Positions 9,501 through 20,068 of a stretch of DNA of 64,000 bases are shown piece after piece (positions within the stretch are counted from its first letter, which is position 1; the number at the start of each line of letters is the position of its first letter). The notes under the pieces were generated by a model. It was not told the DNA's origin. It saw nothing but the letters and a program-made list of their open reading frames with translations, and ran no database searches. Where the stretch lies: positions 32,909,456 through 32,973,455 of the forward strand of contig OZ038320.1 in the NCBI GenBank assembly GCA_964035795.1. Reading direction: 5' to 3'. A program made the translations under genes and the position numbers. Source of the DNA: Pterobdella sp. o SKG-2022 (lineage: Eukaryota; Annelida; Clitellata; Hirudinida; Piscicolidae).

Positions 9501-12408
9501 TTCGGATCGACATTCTTCACGAACCTGCAACAAACTGGATGACGTGGTAATCAACAGTTACAAATTTATTTGTCCTGAACTTTTAAGTAACAAATCCAAA
9601 AATAACAATTTTGGGTCAAATGAAACCAATTCATGTCTCTCACTTTCTACCAACCACACATCCCTTTCCCACCTAGACACCAACATCACCGCAGTTTACT
9701 CCGTGTATCCTGATAATGATGAAGATAATGAACTAAAAAATTATAAAAAGTTTGAAATCATCAATGGTAGAGTTGTTCCTCCAATCTTGTACAACTCACC
9801 ACCTTGCCTGACACCTCATCTTTCCACTAATGTTAATAATAGAAGTGTGAGATACAATAATAGAAAGAGGAAATCAGACTGCTCCTCAACAGAGCTCCTC
9901 GAAGAGAGAATTATACACACAAAAAAAATTTTGAACAGTTTGAGAGATAGGAACCCAGGATTGGTAAAAGGAAAAGGCTTTTTTGTGAAAGATGTGGAAC
10001 ATTTGTTAGAACAACAAAGGAATCCACCCTTTAAGCGAGACTCTACATTAGAGAATATCAAACGAGCCCAAAAAGTTGAAGCTGATCCCGACTACCTTAG
10101 AAATATCAAATCAATTAGACACCTGAACACAGATTTTAGAGCATGTAAACCAATTTTGAGTAAAGAAGATGAAGGCTCCAATGAAGACTTGGAAAAAAAA
10201 ATCGTTGAAACACGGTCCATGCTTGAAAAAATTAAAATGAATCAAAGAGAGATGGATCAAAGGATGTTTGAAAATGAAATGCGCAGAACCGACCTGATGC
10301 TGAAAAAACTTGCAGAAAGAGAGAAGTTGAAAGAAGAACAAAAAAAGTTGAAACGAGAAATCATCGAGACTCAAATGCATTTAAAAATGAGTCAGCCACA
10401 ATATAAAACGAATCAAAAATTATTGAAACAAGAATTGAAAGAAACTGTTTCTCTTTCTAAAAAGTTGGGAGATAAAAAAAGAAAAGATAAGAAGGATAAA
10501 ATACGTAAAACAATTAGCACTTTGAAAAGCAAAATCAATCGGGCATTTGAGTCTAAAAAACTGAAACAAGAACAAAAAGATATAGAAGAAGAAATAAAAC
10601 TAACTAAAAGCATAATTAAAAAAATAGAAAAATACAAAAAAGCTCAACAAAATAATTTCCACAACAAAAAAACATTAGAAGCTCTCAAGGCTTCAACTGA
10701 GCACCTGATGCGCAAGTCAGCATTGAGACGAATGGCAACCAGCCTCAACACACCCCAAGAGCCTCTGCTAGAAGAACTGCTAAATATCACTAAACTGCTG
10801 TCAAATAAAGTCAAGCACAAAAAAAAATCGGGAGCTTACAACAAACTCGATGAAGTGATTGACGAACTTGTCAGTAGGAATATGAAACTAGATAGGATAG
10901 CAAAGAAAATAAAAGAGAATGAAATAAATGAAGAGAGAGAAAAAGCACCTTCGAAAGTTGTGAGAATATCATCAGAAATATTAACTAAAAGTCATGAGGA
11001 TATTTTCGAGAGTTTGGATGAAATTATCGACAACAAAGAGAAACAAATGTCGCAACTGATGGAGGGCATCAAAGAGAGGGCAAGTTTCATTTCTGGAGAG
11101 GAAGATGAAAATGAGAATATATATAGTCGTATTGAGAAATTAGAAAATATGATACATGAAAAAAAACAAGAATTGAATCAATTGTACAAAAGAGACTTCA
11201 AACATGGGAAAACATTAGAGTATGAGGTGCCTGAACCAGTAGAAGAACAAGAAGAAATAGTTGAAGATGGGGTTGGAGAGGCACAAGTTGCACAGCCAGG
11301 AAGGGTGATTTCTAACGCAGAAGAGCTCAGAGTTGATGTATCCATAGATTCTGTCGATAAAATGATGACACCTCGACCAAGCTCTGCTTTTCAATTGAAG
11401 CGTTCTAGAAGCGGGAAACAAAAAGAATTATTCAAAATGAAAGACAGTCCCACAAACCCATTTTTAGTGCGTAAAAATACCCAATTGAAAGAGAGGGATC
11501 CACTTGTTGTTGCTAAAAACAACATTATTAAATATGGACTTGAATTTTACAAAGAAAATTTCACACCCTATGACACAAGACCTAAGATAGTCACACCGAC
11601 CTTGCAGAGAGGCCAGGATATTGGTTGGAGCAACTACATTAGACATTATCTTTATGGTCCAAAGCCCGAACCAACTGAGAGGTTACCGAAACAACTGATT
11701 AAACTACAAGAAAAATTACAGTCTATGGCAAAAAATAAACTTCCAAAAAATCCAAATTTTGCCGCCAAAAAAAAAGCTAGGAGAAAGATATCAACAAACT
11801 TGTCGGCTAGTGGCTACAGCTCTAACAATGGTAACCATAATGAAGAAGGTGATGATTATGAGTTCTATGACGCTGTTAATGAAAGAGGTGATAGAAGTGG
11901 TGAGGAGAAAAAAAAAAGGAGCAAATATAATGAATTCAAAACGAGATACAATCAAATGAAAGAGGAGGACAGAAGAGAAAAAATAAATAAAAGAAAAAAT
12001 AAAAAAATAAATGATGTCGAATGGTATAAAAAGAAAAAACATTTAGATGACGACAAAAAAGAAAACGAAAGCTGGAAACTCAAAAATTCAAAAAAGTATA
12101 CAGTACCCGAACTTAAACATGGAGGTGGTGGCTACGATGATGATGAAGATGATAAAGAAACTGAAGTAGTAGCTGAAGAAAAAGAAGATGACAAAGAAGA
12201 TGAAGATGAAGACGAAGATGATGATTATGAAGAAAATTACAAAAACGAAAAAAAAGGAAGAATGCTCAAGTCACTGAGTGAGGCGGATGCCATGTTGATG
12301 GAAGAGAAGAAGTATCGGGAGCTAATGGCCCTGAAGGAGGGAGGCGTGTATGAGGTGGAACGTGGAAACAGGAAGCTAAATAAACAAGGCATTCTCAAAC
12401 ATAAATGA
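6559..12408 (+). CDS. Giant Cys/Pro-rich coiled-coil protein, paralogue A (1,949 aa, single exon)
   Basis: One uninterrupted 1,949-codon frame, ATG at 6559 and TGA at 12406. Domains by residue: basic N-terminus; Cys cluster 1 at about 258-297 (CCDFCCTCTPDCCSCD and onward); Pro-rich block at about 311-577 with octapeptides QHTYHPPP; Cys cluster 2 at about 583-690, closing with DYDLYNRCVERIL, a motif shared with paralogue B; Lys/Ser-rich region at 715-830; LWDKF plus FMEQDGSLLGTP at 936-968; the near-identical segment at about 1013-1098; Lys/Glu coiled coil at about 1200-1480; a more globular region at about 1650-1720 (YKENFTPYD, GWSNYIRHYLYG); a D/E-rich tract near 1860-1895. No signal peptide or membrane helix, so probably intracellular. 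All Trp codons are TGG and the stop is TGA. The Pro-between-Cys layout superficially recalls minicollagens, but there are no Gly-X-Y repeats. Family not recognised. Confidence 0.92.
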   Translation: MNEMQKKCLTKRKNKKKYVCEKLICMHAILLDLNRNLRESFCFKHTLPKVCSFDQIKNKPNDNFNSKSPTKFDPFQRLHKTKTDLLKNSKLHFTTNEKYKTSLYNTTNNNSKHKHRNYYDDDDDMRYHYSTCPTKKSNLKRPYNLNNYGSLHMDLHRSKEPKRSKSYLKQQDINYDLCNNSLTNENENNCPKMLQLLNDCSKLKCFQHRHNSEKYIKKAKKKIRKTQKDLEKLENCLKDSSSSSSETICTSKKKPRKSPCCDFCCTCTPDCCSCDKSCMYGNPCCCCRCCQFNCDDCSTSESSETTIQRKYIPPSPPFTPLTSSSHPSTPYRPSRLSHHTPDSSNPPPPKYSSSSPSTHTPPIHYSSVPPLAYAPPSFTNYSPPTSSASNPPVSYPSPPLQHTYHPPPQHTYHPPPQHTYHPPPQHTYHPPSQNTYHPPPQHTYHPPPQHTYHPPPPPPIFPSSPPPHPPPPPPSHPPPPPSPHPPPPPSPHPPPPPPHPPPSSPHPHPSPHLPPSLDHSSPCCTPSPCSLQPCRSPPPPPIPPPRKPSICSYPPSPSVHVPPPPEPRITSPKKPPPSKRKKKCKKCFCFSFNPGCDMCDYFGNCCGCIPDCCCCPQDCCAYLPDCCECLPNCCGNYINPCLKCCNSLESPENSLKAPMRPCCDSCGNPQCPCCCDRIDYDLYNRCVERILTIQEKAMTNCEEEECCKEEAPNEQNKEEQSENIHGLGANEPSNKEKSSKSPKNKGTRSTKAKSRKSKIVKTKSGKDKNESKSEAGEGSVSSRTKNKTKTPNKSKFGKSVNTNTSKKFNRTEQKSKATTQGKTPNDKSTKSTKGPSHTTMYNTQNVFTKLLETMEKLLNTKVLEESKSKSRIRKTSHRTEPSSNETKVYAKEITSSFFDLKKNKQLLKLAKKKFEDKTKQRNDSIRNDKTRQKANLWDKFKKLNEFIPHGLSEGFMEQDGSLLGTPTGSVSKKIKKSDSSASDRHSSRTCNKLDDVVINSYKFICPELLSNKSKNNNFGSNETNSCLSLSTNHTSLSHLDTNITAVYSVYPDNDEDNELKNYKKFEIINGRVVPPILYNSPPCLTPHLSTNVNNRSVRYNNRKRKSDCSSTELLEERIIHTKKILNSLRDRNPGLVKGKGFFVKDVEHLLEQQRNPPFKRDSTLENIKRAQKVEADPDYLRNIKSIRHLNTDFRACKPILSKEDEGSNEDLEKKIVETRSMLEKIKMNQREMDQRMFENEMRRTDLMLKKLAEREKLKEEQKKLKREIIETQMHLKMSQPQYKTNQKLLKQELKETVSLSKKLGDKKRKDKKDKIRKTISTLKSKINRAFESKKLKQEQKDIEEEIKLTKSIIKKIEKYKKAQQNNFHNKKTLEALKASTEHLMRKSALRRMATSLNTPQEPLLEELLNITKLLSNKVKHKKKSGAYNKLDEVIDELVSRNMKLDRIAKKIKENEINEEREKAPSKVVRISSEILTKSHEDIFESLDEIIDNKEKQMSQLMEGIKERASFISGEEDENENIYSRIEKLENMIHEKKQELNQLYKRDFKHGKTLEYEVPEPVEEQEEIVEDGVGEAQVAQPGRVISNAEELRVDVSIDSVDKMMTPRPSSAFQLKRSRSGKQKELFKMKDSPTNPFLVRKNTQLKERDPLVVAKNNIIKYGLEFYKENFTPYDTRPKIVTPTLQRGQDIGWSNYIRHYLYGPKPEPTERLPKQLIKLQEKLQSMAKNKLPKNPNFAAKKKARRKISTNLSASGYSSNNGNHNEEGDDYEFYDAVNERGDRSGEEKKKRSKYNEFKTRYNQMKEEDRREKINKRKNKKINDVEWYKKKKHLDDDKKENESWKLKNSKKYTVPELKHGGGGYDDDEDDKETEVVAEEKEDDKEDEDEDEDDDYEENYKNEKKGRMLKSLSEADAMLMEEKKYRELMALKEGGVYEVERGNRKLNKQGILKHK
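7756..7922 (+). repeat. 24-bp coding tandem repeat (QHTYHPPP)
   Basis: Seven in-frame copies of a 24-bp unit encode QHTYHPPP with small variants (one QNTYHPPP, one ending PPS). They lie at the start of the Pro-rich block of paralogue A. Homogeneity suggests recent expansion by slippage or unequal exchange. Paralogue B has no equivalent. Confidence 0.9.
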
Positions 12409-13560
12409 ACCTTATCTACCTATAACACACCAACATCCATCACTTCATTTGCCAACATCCCTCATCTCATGGACAACCATACAAAATTTGCGTTTTCCTC
12501 TATCTTGCATGTATTGAATATTTTTAGTTAGACATAAGTTTGAGTATCTATTAATTACGATTATGGAAAGTTATAATGTTATCATTGTGACTCATTCACT
12601 AACGAATATGACATCCAATATTTCATTGAAACATTTTTCTTAGCTGTGAGATTTTTTCACCCATTAAAAAATGCAACTACAAGTTGTTTTTCAAACTTCA
12701 AGTTTCTGTTATGAAAGTATTAGGAAAGTATGAAGTAAAAAGAGCACAAAGATTCGTTGAGCCAAGAAGATATTGGTGCAGGTAGCATCATCTTACCAGA
12801 AATTCAAGGGTTGGAGAACTTAGCGAAGTTTAGTAAAAAACTGATTGATTTTTTGATGGTGATCCGGCAGCGATATACTGAGAACTTTTCTTATAATGAT
12901 GGATAGTTTCAAGTAGGTGAGTGAAACAAGCAAAAATGGCTTGATGAACAATTTTGAGTAGCTTTGTGGTCTTCACTTTGCGCCTTAGGCAGGTGAACTT
13001 TTAATTTATCGTATGTTGGTTTATTGAATTTAAAACTAATCACCATGAATATCATAAGTATACATATCCCAAAAGCAACTGGATAGATTTATAAAAATGA
13101 AGATTTTGGAGGTCTATTTAGTGGTCCTTATACTTTTCACGAGAGGGATAAATTATATGATTAATATTTGTTTTCTTATTTAAATCGCATCTAAAATATG
13201 AAGCCCTCAACCTCATACAGCCACAGTAGTTGCATAGCATCCACAAAAAAATCACTTAAACAAAAGAAAAATGAAATAGACAAAGACATGAGACCATCTT
13301 AGATGAGCAAGAAAGAGCCATTTTCCTGCCGCTTCAGTATCTTCCCCTTCCGACTGAGTTTGAAAGGATCTTTTTCAAATGTGAAGAATGATGCTACAAC
13401 AAAAACAGCGGCCAACCATGCATATCCAGTCAGAAGTACTGAGTTGACTGCAATGCACTCATGGAGCACCAATCTCTTGCTTACCAAGACATGACAACTC
13501 AAAGCTACAAGTTTCGTTTAGTACTCGCTCCAAGGAGTGTCGGAAAAGAGACTTTGGTCA
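12409..13560. other. Intergenic, no gene recognised
   Basis: AT-rich sequence downstream of the giant + gene. It probably holds its 3' UTR. Two opposed 60-odd-codon frames near 13300-13500 lack splice context or recognisable composition. I see no RNA gene. Confidence 0.5.
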
Positions 13561-13570
13561 ACAAAAACAA

Positions 13571-13822
<252 letters not shown>

Positions 13823-13880
13823 GAAATATTCCAAAATTAATTTAAATAAAAATTTCATCAAAAATACGAATTTCATATCT

Positions 13881-15175
13881 ATGTTATTATTGTTTATGTT
13901 TACGATGAAATCATTCCTTCCCTTAATTTTAGTTCTGCATGTTTCCTCCTGCAGCAAACTCTCTAAATGTCATTATCAATTTCATTATATATTACCAGTT
14001 CATCTATTAACCCTTCATGTTCTTAATCCTTATTATCATCATCGACACCTTCCTCATGACCATCACCACCCCCGCCACCACCCTCCTCATGACCATCACC
14101 AACCAGTTAAGAAATACAAACAGCAGGACTGCTACAGATGTGGAAACAGTGAAAATGGTCGTTTCTTATTATTAATATAAGTATTTTCATGAAACTATAA
14201 TAATCCTATTCAATCGCAAATGATTGGCTAGACATTTGAAATTTAACTACCAAATTGGTTTGTACCTTCATTCAAACTTTTCCAATTGTAATCATCTGGA
14301 TAGGAGAAACAAAAGCTTTGTTGCAACTGAGAGCCCAAACTCACCCAGACCTTTATGCTTCTTGTTGATTTCAACCAATTTTTGATTCTTATTTTTATTA
14401 TTTTTCTCATTATGCAATTAATTACTTCTATTATTCAGGCATTAATCTCATTATTTTTTATTTCACACAGAAACAGTTTGTCCTCCGACTTTTCCCTACC
14501 CAGGCAAGATATACACATTTGTTTTTTAAATATTTATTTTCAAAAACTATCAATATTTGAGGGGGTATGGGGAAGGGGTTATAGGGTGAAGAATGTAGAG
14601 ACGAGGAAAGCAATAGTGTTAAATTATCAAGGGTGACAGCACAATATACCATAAAACCCCCAATGATTACACGGGGACGCCTCACTTAGGGATCAGCATC
14701 GAAGTGGAAAAGTGCACCGGGTATCATCGCTGGTGTGGCATCGCCCTACTCAGTCCGTAGACCACTTCTTTTTTTTTTATAAATCTTATTTCTACTGTTT
14801 TGGTTAATTTTATATCATTATTTATTTCGTTTAAATTAATGTTTTTCCTTATTTCCCTCATTATTAACAATTTTGTTTTACTCAGCGTTTCAATCATTTT
14901 TTCTTTATAATGATGATATTATTATGAAGTCACTTTATGATGACGTCAGAGAACCATGACAGCGTGAGGGGATGCGTGATTGACTATATGAGTCTCAACT
15001 CGGAATGCAGGTCAAATAATAATAAACAGCAAAAATAAAAACAATATATATAAAAAATATAATAATAAGAATAAAAGCCTCATGAGCGATCCACCCAAAC
15101 AGATACCGTCTGTCTGACAATGATGGGCTGGTCGAGTGGATGTGTTTGTGTGATGATAACCTGTGTAACAGGTGA
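13881..15175 (+). CDS. Secreted Ly-6/uPAR-type three-finger protein with His-rich linker
   Basis: Five exons join in phase: 13905..14157 (ATG at 13881, 13896 or 13905), 14471..14520, 14632..14752, 14950..15010, 15103..15175; about 185-193 aa. The N-terminus is a hydrophobic signal peptide (SFLPLILVLHVSSC). A linker of repeated His/Pro (HHRHLPHDHHHPRHH) follows, then a single three-finger domain: CYRCGNS, TVCPPTFPYPG, KCTGYHRWC, VRGCVIDY, SECR and a C-terminal CLCDDNLCN that matches the Cys/Asn end of Ly-6 domains. The frame ends directly after CNR with no GPI-attachment tail, so the product is probably secreted. Exon 3 uses donor gtccgt, chosen because it alone restores phase. The His-rich linker could bind metal (inference). 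An AATAAA lies near 15233. Confidence 0.72.
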
Positions 15176-16194
15176 CAAAACTTATATAAATGCATGAAAA
15201 CAGCTAATCTTTAATACCTATTAACTTTTGTAATAATAAAAAACTAAATTCTTTATTACTATAGTATTAATTGATAGTTACGTTAACAAGAGCTTGATAG
15301 ATATCATCAAACACACAGCGACTTCAAGTCATGTGGCTGCAGGTTCAATGGAACAGAAAGAATAAAAATTCACTTTTTTTTTTTTCTTGTTATGATTTAC
15401 AACAGTATTTTTGAACGTGTTTTGTGAAGTTTCATTTAAAAATTTTCCGATGTTTTGATCCAAATAAATGTTTTTAGAATCTTTTTTGAAGTTTGGAAAA
15501 TGGCTCATTATCGGTTCAAAAACAGTGAAAACTAAAAAAAAAAAAGAATTTAATAATAATGGTCAGGATTTGAAACCTTGAGAACAATCATCAATTCAAC
15601 AAAACGGTGTGAAACGAATCCATGAAGAACATCAATAATACGGTACTATTATTAGAAATGAGTAATATTAACAGTGTCGTTGATAAAAAATAAAAATAGG
15701 GAAACACATTAATTATATCTAGATTATTGTGTTTTTATTTTTATTGAATATTTTTATATGGTTTTTGTTAATTGTTTATTCCACTTTCTTTTTCAAATCT
15801 CTCTCTTCTTCCAAAACTTCTTCTGCCACTGAAAATCACAAGCGGAAATATTAGCGTTCCACTCAGCACCCTATCTACATATTCACCCGCTATCCTTCTA
15901 TCTATCTTAACCCTCATTCATCTATCCATGTCTCCATCCACCATTCCCCCACCAACCCATCTATCCATCCATTCACCCACCATCACCTCTTTCTTCTTCA
16001 GTGACTTCTTCTACAGCTTCTTCTTTATTTTCTCTATTCCTTGATCTAATATCACATCACCATTTAAATGTTAGTTCTAACATTTATATATTGTTTAACA
16101 AAAAGTCTATTCTTTTATGCTACTCTTATTTTTTGTTTATTCTTATTAATTAGTTTATTTTTATTTGTATTAAGCTTATTATTATTGTTATTGC
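15176..16194. other. Intergenic with CT-rich simple sequence
   Basis: Contains the probable 3' UTR of the three-finger gene and, at about 15890-16030, pyrimidine-rich degenerate sequence with repeated (C/T)ATC and CCACC words. No gene is supported. Confidence 0.5.
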
Positions 16195-16531
16195 TCACCG
16201 TGCTGACAACATAATAATCTCATCTGCCAAAATGCTTGTGACTTTCTGTTCATAATAATAAAAATAATAAATAATGGAAAAAGGAAAAAATAACACCAAT
16301 AAATATTAAAAAATAATAATAAAAATAAAAAAATAACAGAAATAATGACTTGGAGCTGGTTGTTCTTGTCAGTGTATGAAGTGTATGAAATGCTACCTGT
16401 GATGTAGATCCTGTCTCTGTTCATATTATTATTATTATTGACATTATTATTATTGACATGATTATTATTATTATTGACATGATTATTGTTAACATGATCA
16501 TTGTTATTAAAGCAACTATTGTTTATATTAT

Positions 16532-16594
<63 letters not shown>

Positions 16595-17801
16595 GTAGAT
16601 AGATAGATGAAGTATATTATTATTGTTATCAACATAGAAACTCAAAAAAAAATAAATTTTGATAACTAGTTTTATTCATTTTAATATCATAATTATTTAA
16701 TTTAAATATCATAATTATCCCTTATTAATATTATTCTAAAAATCATCACTTATTATTATCGGTATCATCATGATGATCACATGACGTCATACCCTTTCTT
16801 GATGTTGGGGGCAACAACATCCCTGAGGTAGGGCTTGAAGACACACACCCTATGCCACTCTGTTTTCTGAACATAATCACCTGTGAAGAGGTCATGGATG
16901 TGAGTGAAGAGAAGGAGAAAAAGGGAGAGAAGATGGATAATAATAACAATAATAATAGAGTAAAAATAATAATAAAAAGAGTATAATACTACTATTAATG
17001 AATTCAAAAAATTATCATTAATGGTAGAAGTTTGAATTTCAAGAGAGACCATCTTTGGTCTTGAGGGTGAGTGAAGTGGCAAGAGGGAAAATGGAGACAG
17101 GGTTTGCTTCTGTGCCTCTTAGTTCACTGTCTCTTCCTACGCGACCTAGTAATGTTGCTTTGTTTATTCCTGGTTGGAAGGTGATTATGGATGTACGAGG
17201 AGTGTTATATGTTAATACTTGACTGGTCATTGAAATATAAAAATATCCCATAAAAAATATAAAATGATGAAACAGTAAAAAAAAAAGTAAGCAAAACATT
17301 AAAATGAAAAAACCTTTTTCCCCAGTGGTGACAGTTCTCGAGCCTTTGAGGGCAGCACTGTCTGATGTGGCTCTTACTAATGACCTTATGGGCCCCTAAT
17401 AATATTGAAAAATATGATGATAACAGAAAAATAATGAGACAGAAATAATATGATATTACTAATATAAAACTGAAATAATACAAATGACCAACATAAAAAA
17501 TTATATAGGATTAAAAACAATGGTGGAATGAAAAATATTGGCTAAAAAAATTAAGTCGTAGAAGAAAATGAGCATAAATGAAAAACAAGAATAACTGAGT
17601 TGGAAAGTTTGGATTTTGCAAGTCATTATGATTATATAACATGAAAAATATAAATCCCAATGAAGATGCCTCCCTTAAGTTACTGGTGTGTTGAAACACA
17701 AACTTCACTCATATTTCAATGAAAATATACATTCATTCTATAATTTGAGGCTAGGAGTTGATTGCTTTTGGAGCTGAAATCAATACTAGTGATACGCGCA
17801 T
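16195..17801 (-). CDS. SSBP1: Mitochondrial single-stranded DNA-binding protein
   Basis: Coats single-stranded mtDNA at the replication fork as an OB-fold tetramer, in the matrix. Exons (minus): 17314..17395, 17050..17169, 16793..16880, 16350..16416, 16195..16245. All junctions agree in phase and align collinearly with animal SSBP1: INKATLLGRVGRD, NPVSIFPLAT, KTEWHRVCVFKPYLRDV, NIKKGDRIYITG, YTDKNN, ILADEIIML, then TGA. About 135 aa are resolved against about 148 in human. The first exon is uncertain. The best candidate is a two-codon exon ATG-CGC at 17796..17801 before a GT, giving an Arg/Ser-rich mitochondrial presequence (GPIRSLVRATSDSAALKG). An alternative ATG lies near 17715. Introns are 104-376 bp; one holds a GATA microsatellite. 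This is an ordinary housekeeping gene with no defect seen. Confidence 0.9.
16532..16606 (+). repeat. (GATA)n microsatellite in an SSBP1 intron
   Basis: About 18 tandem GATA units with one GGTA variant, in the intron between SSBP1 exons 16793..16880 and 16350..16416. TTA/ATT-rich sequence flanks it. Confidence 0.95.
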
Positions 17802-18508
17802 TAGAAAATTTTGATTGTGTGACTTCAAAAAATTGAAAATAAATTAAAAGATGTTTCAATTAATTGAGAATTATAAAATATTTAAACTTGGCGTTTAAGA
17901 AAATTTCCTAAATGACCGCTAAAGCTAAACACATGTGCCGATAAAAAAAAGCTTCAATTTGAAATTTTATAATATTTCAAAATAATTATATAATAATTGA
18001 TTATTATAAAAATTTTTACTTACATTGAATTTTGATATGGTTCTAGCGAACATGCTAACTTGGTAAATTTTTTCGATTTAAATGTGAATTCAACTGCAAA
18101 ATAGGTCTTATGTAATGGCTCTTTCGACGTTTTCTAGAATTAAAATCTGATGTTTACATTTTTTTTAATGAGTAAAATTTATAAAAATTTATTATCACTA
18201 ATTGAAATGTTGTTATTCATGTTAAAGCAGTGTCAGTTTTGAGGCTAACGGACTATTTGAATGTCCATCGTCCCAAAAAACATGAGTATAAAAGAAGTTT
18301 GAATTTCCATATGAGGGAACAGCATCCGAGCCTTAACCCTCAAAAAACCTTAAATATGATCACTTGTTCATATTACTTATGATTCTGTTTTCATTTCTTA
18401 GGTTTGCAATTAGCTCAAGCATACATTTTTGTTGATTTATTCGCAAAATAAAAGTTTAATTTTTCTAAAATTCAATTTTGCATAAATTACGCCGTTAATT
18501 TTTTTAGT
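17802..18508. other. Intergenic, nothing recognised
   Basis: AT-rich spacer between SSBP1 and the lectin gene. No exon-like segment, repeat or RNA gene was seen. Confidence 0.5.
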
Positions 18509-19403
18509 TCAGATGGGATCAGCTTGGCATATAAAGTTATAATGTCCATGACAGTTGATATCATTTCAATTGTTATCCTCCACAAGATGAATGCATCTTT
18601 CATGATGAGCATCATGTGGCTCACCAATATGCCACGATGTGTATGCTTTTTCGTTGGGAACTGGTGGAATCCAAATATCCGGATGGAAACTTGCAGGAAA
18701 ATCAGTTTTGAAGATGTAAGGGTGGAAGTTATACACAAGCCCTCCTATCCATGCGTATTTAGCTGGTTGGTGGTTTTGTATTTAGCACTCGATTCAAAAG
18801 AAATATAAGATATTTCAAATAATTAAAAAATAAAAGTTGAAAATTTTTACACTTCATTGTTTCCGATTTGAAATGAGCAACCGCACTTTGCCTGGCTGAG
18901 AATATTAACCAAATAGCCGTTGAACTTGCGGCAATGCTTCTGGGCGTCTAGCCACAGCATTCGTTGGTGGAAACCTCTCAGGCATAAGTTTTTTCGCAAA
19001 GTGAAGTTTGCTGGACATTCTGTAAGTTTATACATGGTTAAAAATTAAATCAGTTTGCAAAATAGCCATCTATTTTTATGAAATCTTATTGAAACAAAAT
19101 TTTTTTACATCGAAAGCTTAGTCTTATCGAAATGGGGACAAATCTGAACAGATATAATCATCTTATTCAACCAACCAATCCCATCAATCAAAACAAAGAA
19201 TTTTTTAATGCCATTTGTACTCAATTCAAAAAAAGTTTAAATCCGAATCTTCCTCATATAGAAATAATCAGAGCCGCCGAAAATAGTCGTCATGCTTCAG
19301 TTAGCATTGAAAAATACTTCAATAACAATCAAAACTTGCTTGCTGGTGCAGGCGTCCAGCAGATGAAAACGACGACCAAAAATACCGCAAGAGTCAGAGT
19401 CAT
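18509..19403 (-). pseudogene. C-type lectin gene with a stop in the WND motif
   Basis: Minus-strand exons of a secreted C-type lectin. Signal-peptide exon 19336..19403 (MTLTLAVFLVVVFICW...APAS, donor gttttg). Carbohydrate-recognition exon from about 19025 down to about 18870: CPANFTLRKNLCLRGF, then W-L-D-A-x-K-H-C-R-K-F-N-G-Y-L. A last exon from about 18758: YAWIGGLVYNF, WHIGEPHDAHHERCIHL, then NDINCHGHYNFICQ. In the calcium site EPN reads EPH. The WND tryptophan is TGA (18566..18568) where TGG is expected, so the product would lose its last strand and two disulphide cysteines. One intermediate exon and one junction are unresolved. Whether this is a fixed pseudogene, a nonsense allele or a sequencing error is open. 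Confidence 0.7.
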
Positions 19404-20068
19404 GTCTGGAATGATCAAGATTCAGTTATTTAAAATGCTTTTTCTATTAGTTAATGTAACTTTAAACAAAAAATGATGCAGGCCTTTTTGGCAAGACAAT
19501 CTTGGAAACTACAGCATAGAGACAATTTTCACCTGTTCAATGTAACCTTTATAGATCTTTTTTGAGCAATTTATTCATTTGGTGGAGAAAATGCCGAAAA
19601 ATATTTGAACACAACAGCCAATTATATCGAGCGCAAAGCTTTGAACTTGATAAAATTATTTGCTGTGTTCAGCTATTTTTGACATTTGATCATGAATAAT
19701 GCATTTTTTGAGCGTGTTTTTAGTTCTTTGCATTTGATTGACTCTTCATTGATTGAATAATGTTCGCATAACATTATCTTTTCATTTTATAAATTTCGAA
19801 GTGTACTCAACTTTGGATTTTTTTAAACTTTTATTTTTGAATCAGATTTACTAATCATATAAGTATTTAGAGTTTTCTCTCTAGGTAAGGTTCCCACAGT
19901 GAGGAGGTCATTTATTGTAGAGCAATCTTTGCAGTCAGTATAAGAATCATAAAATTTTATTTTTTAACAAAAAATTAAAAATAATTTTCATCTCCATGCA
20001 CTCAAAAATGTACACAAACTTCTACCTTTTAACACTACCAATGCCTTAACAATCTCTCTAGTTCTTTC
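19404..20068. other. Intergenic, nothing recognised
   Basis: AT-rich. The 114-codon + frame at 19132..19476 overlaps this region but is read as the shadow of the lectin signal exon on the other strand. Confidence 0.45.

Noticed and set aside
12406..12408. TGA read as Trp in the nuclear code
   Set aside because: TGA terminates the 1,949-codon gene, SSBP1, the three-finger gene and F3, and the long frames use only TGG for Trp. In-frame TGA occurs only in dead elements and the lectin.
6559..12408. Minicollagen or collagen-like protein
   Set aside because: Pro-rich between Cys-rich blocks, but no Gly-X-Y repeat and no signal peptide.
16532..16606. Regulatory GATA cluster
   Set aside because: A simple (GATA)n microsatellite inside an intron; nothing suggests binding-site function.
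19132..19476. 114-codon + ORF as a gene
   Set aside because: It overlaps the signal-peptide exon of the minus-strand lectin (MTLTLAVFLVVVFICW), which is more convincing and fits the neighbouring lectin exons.
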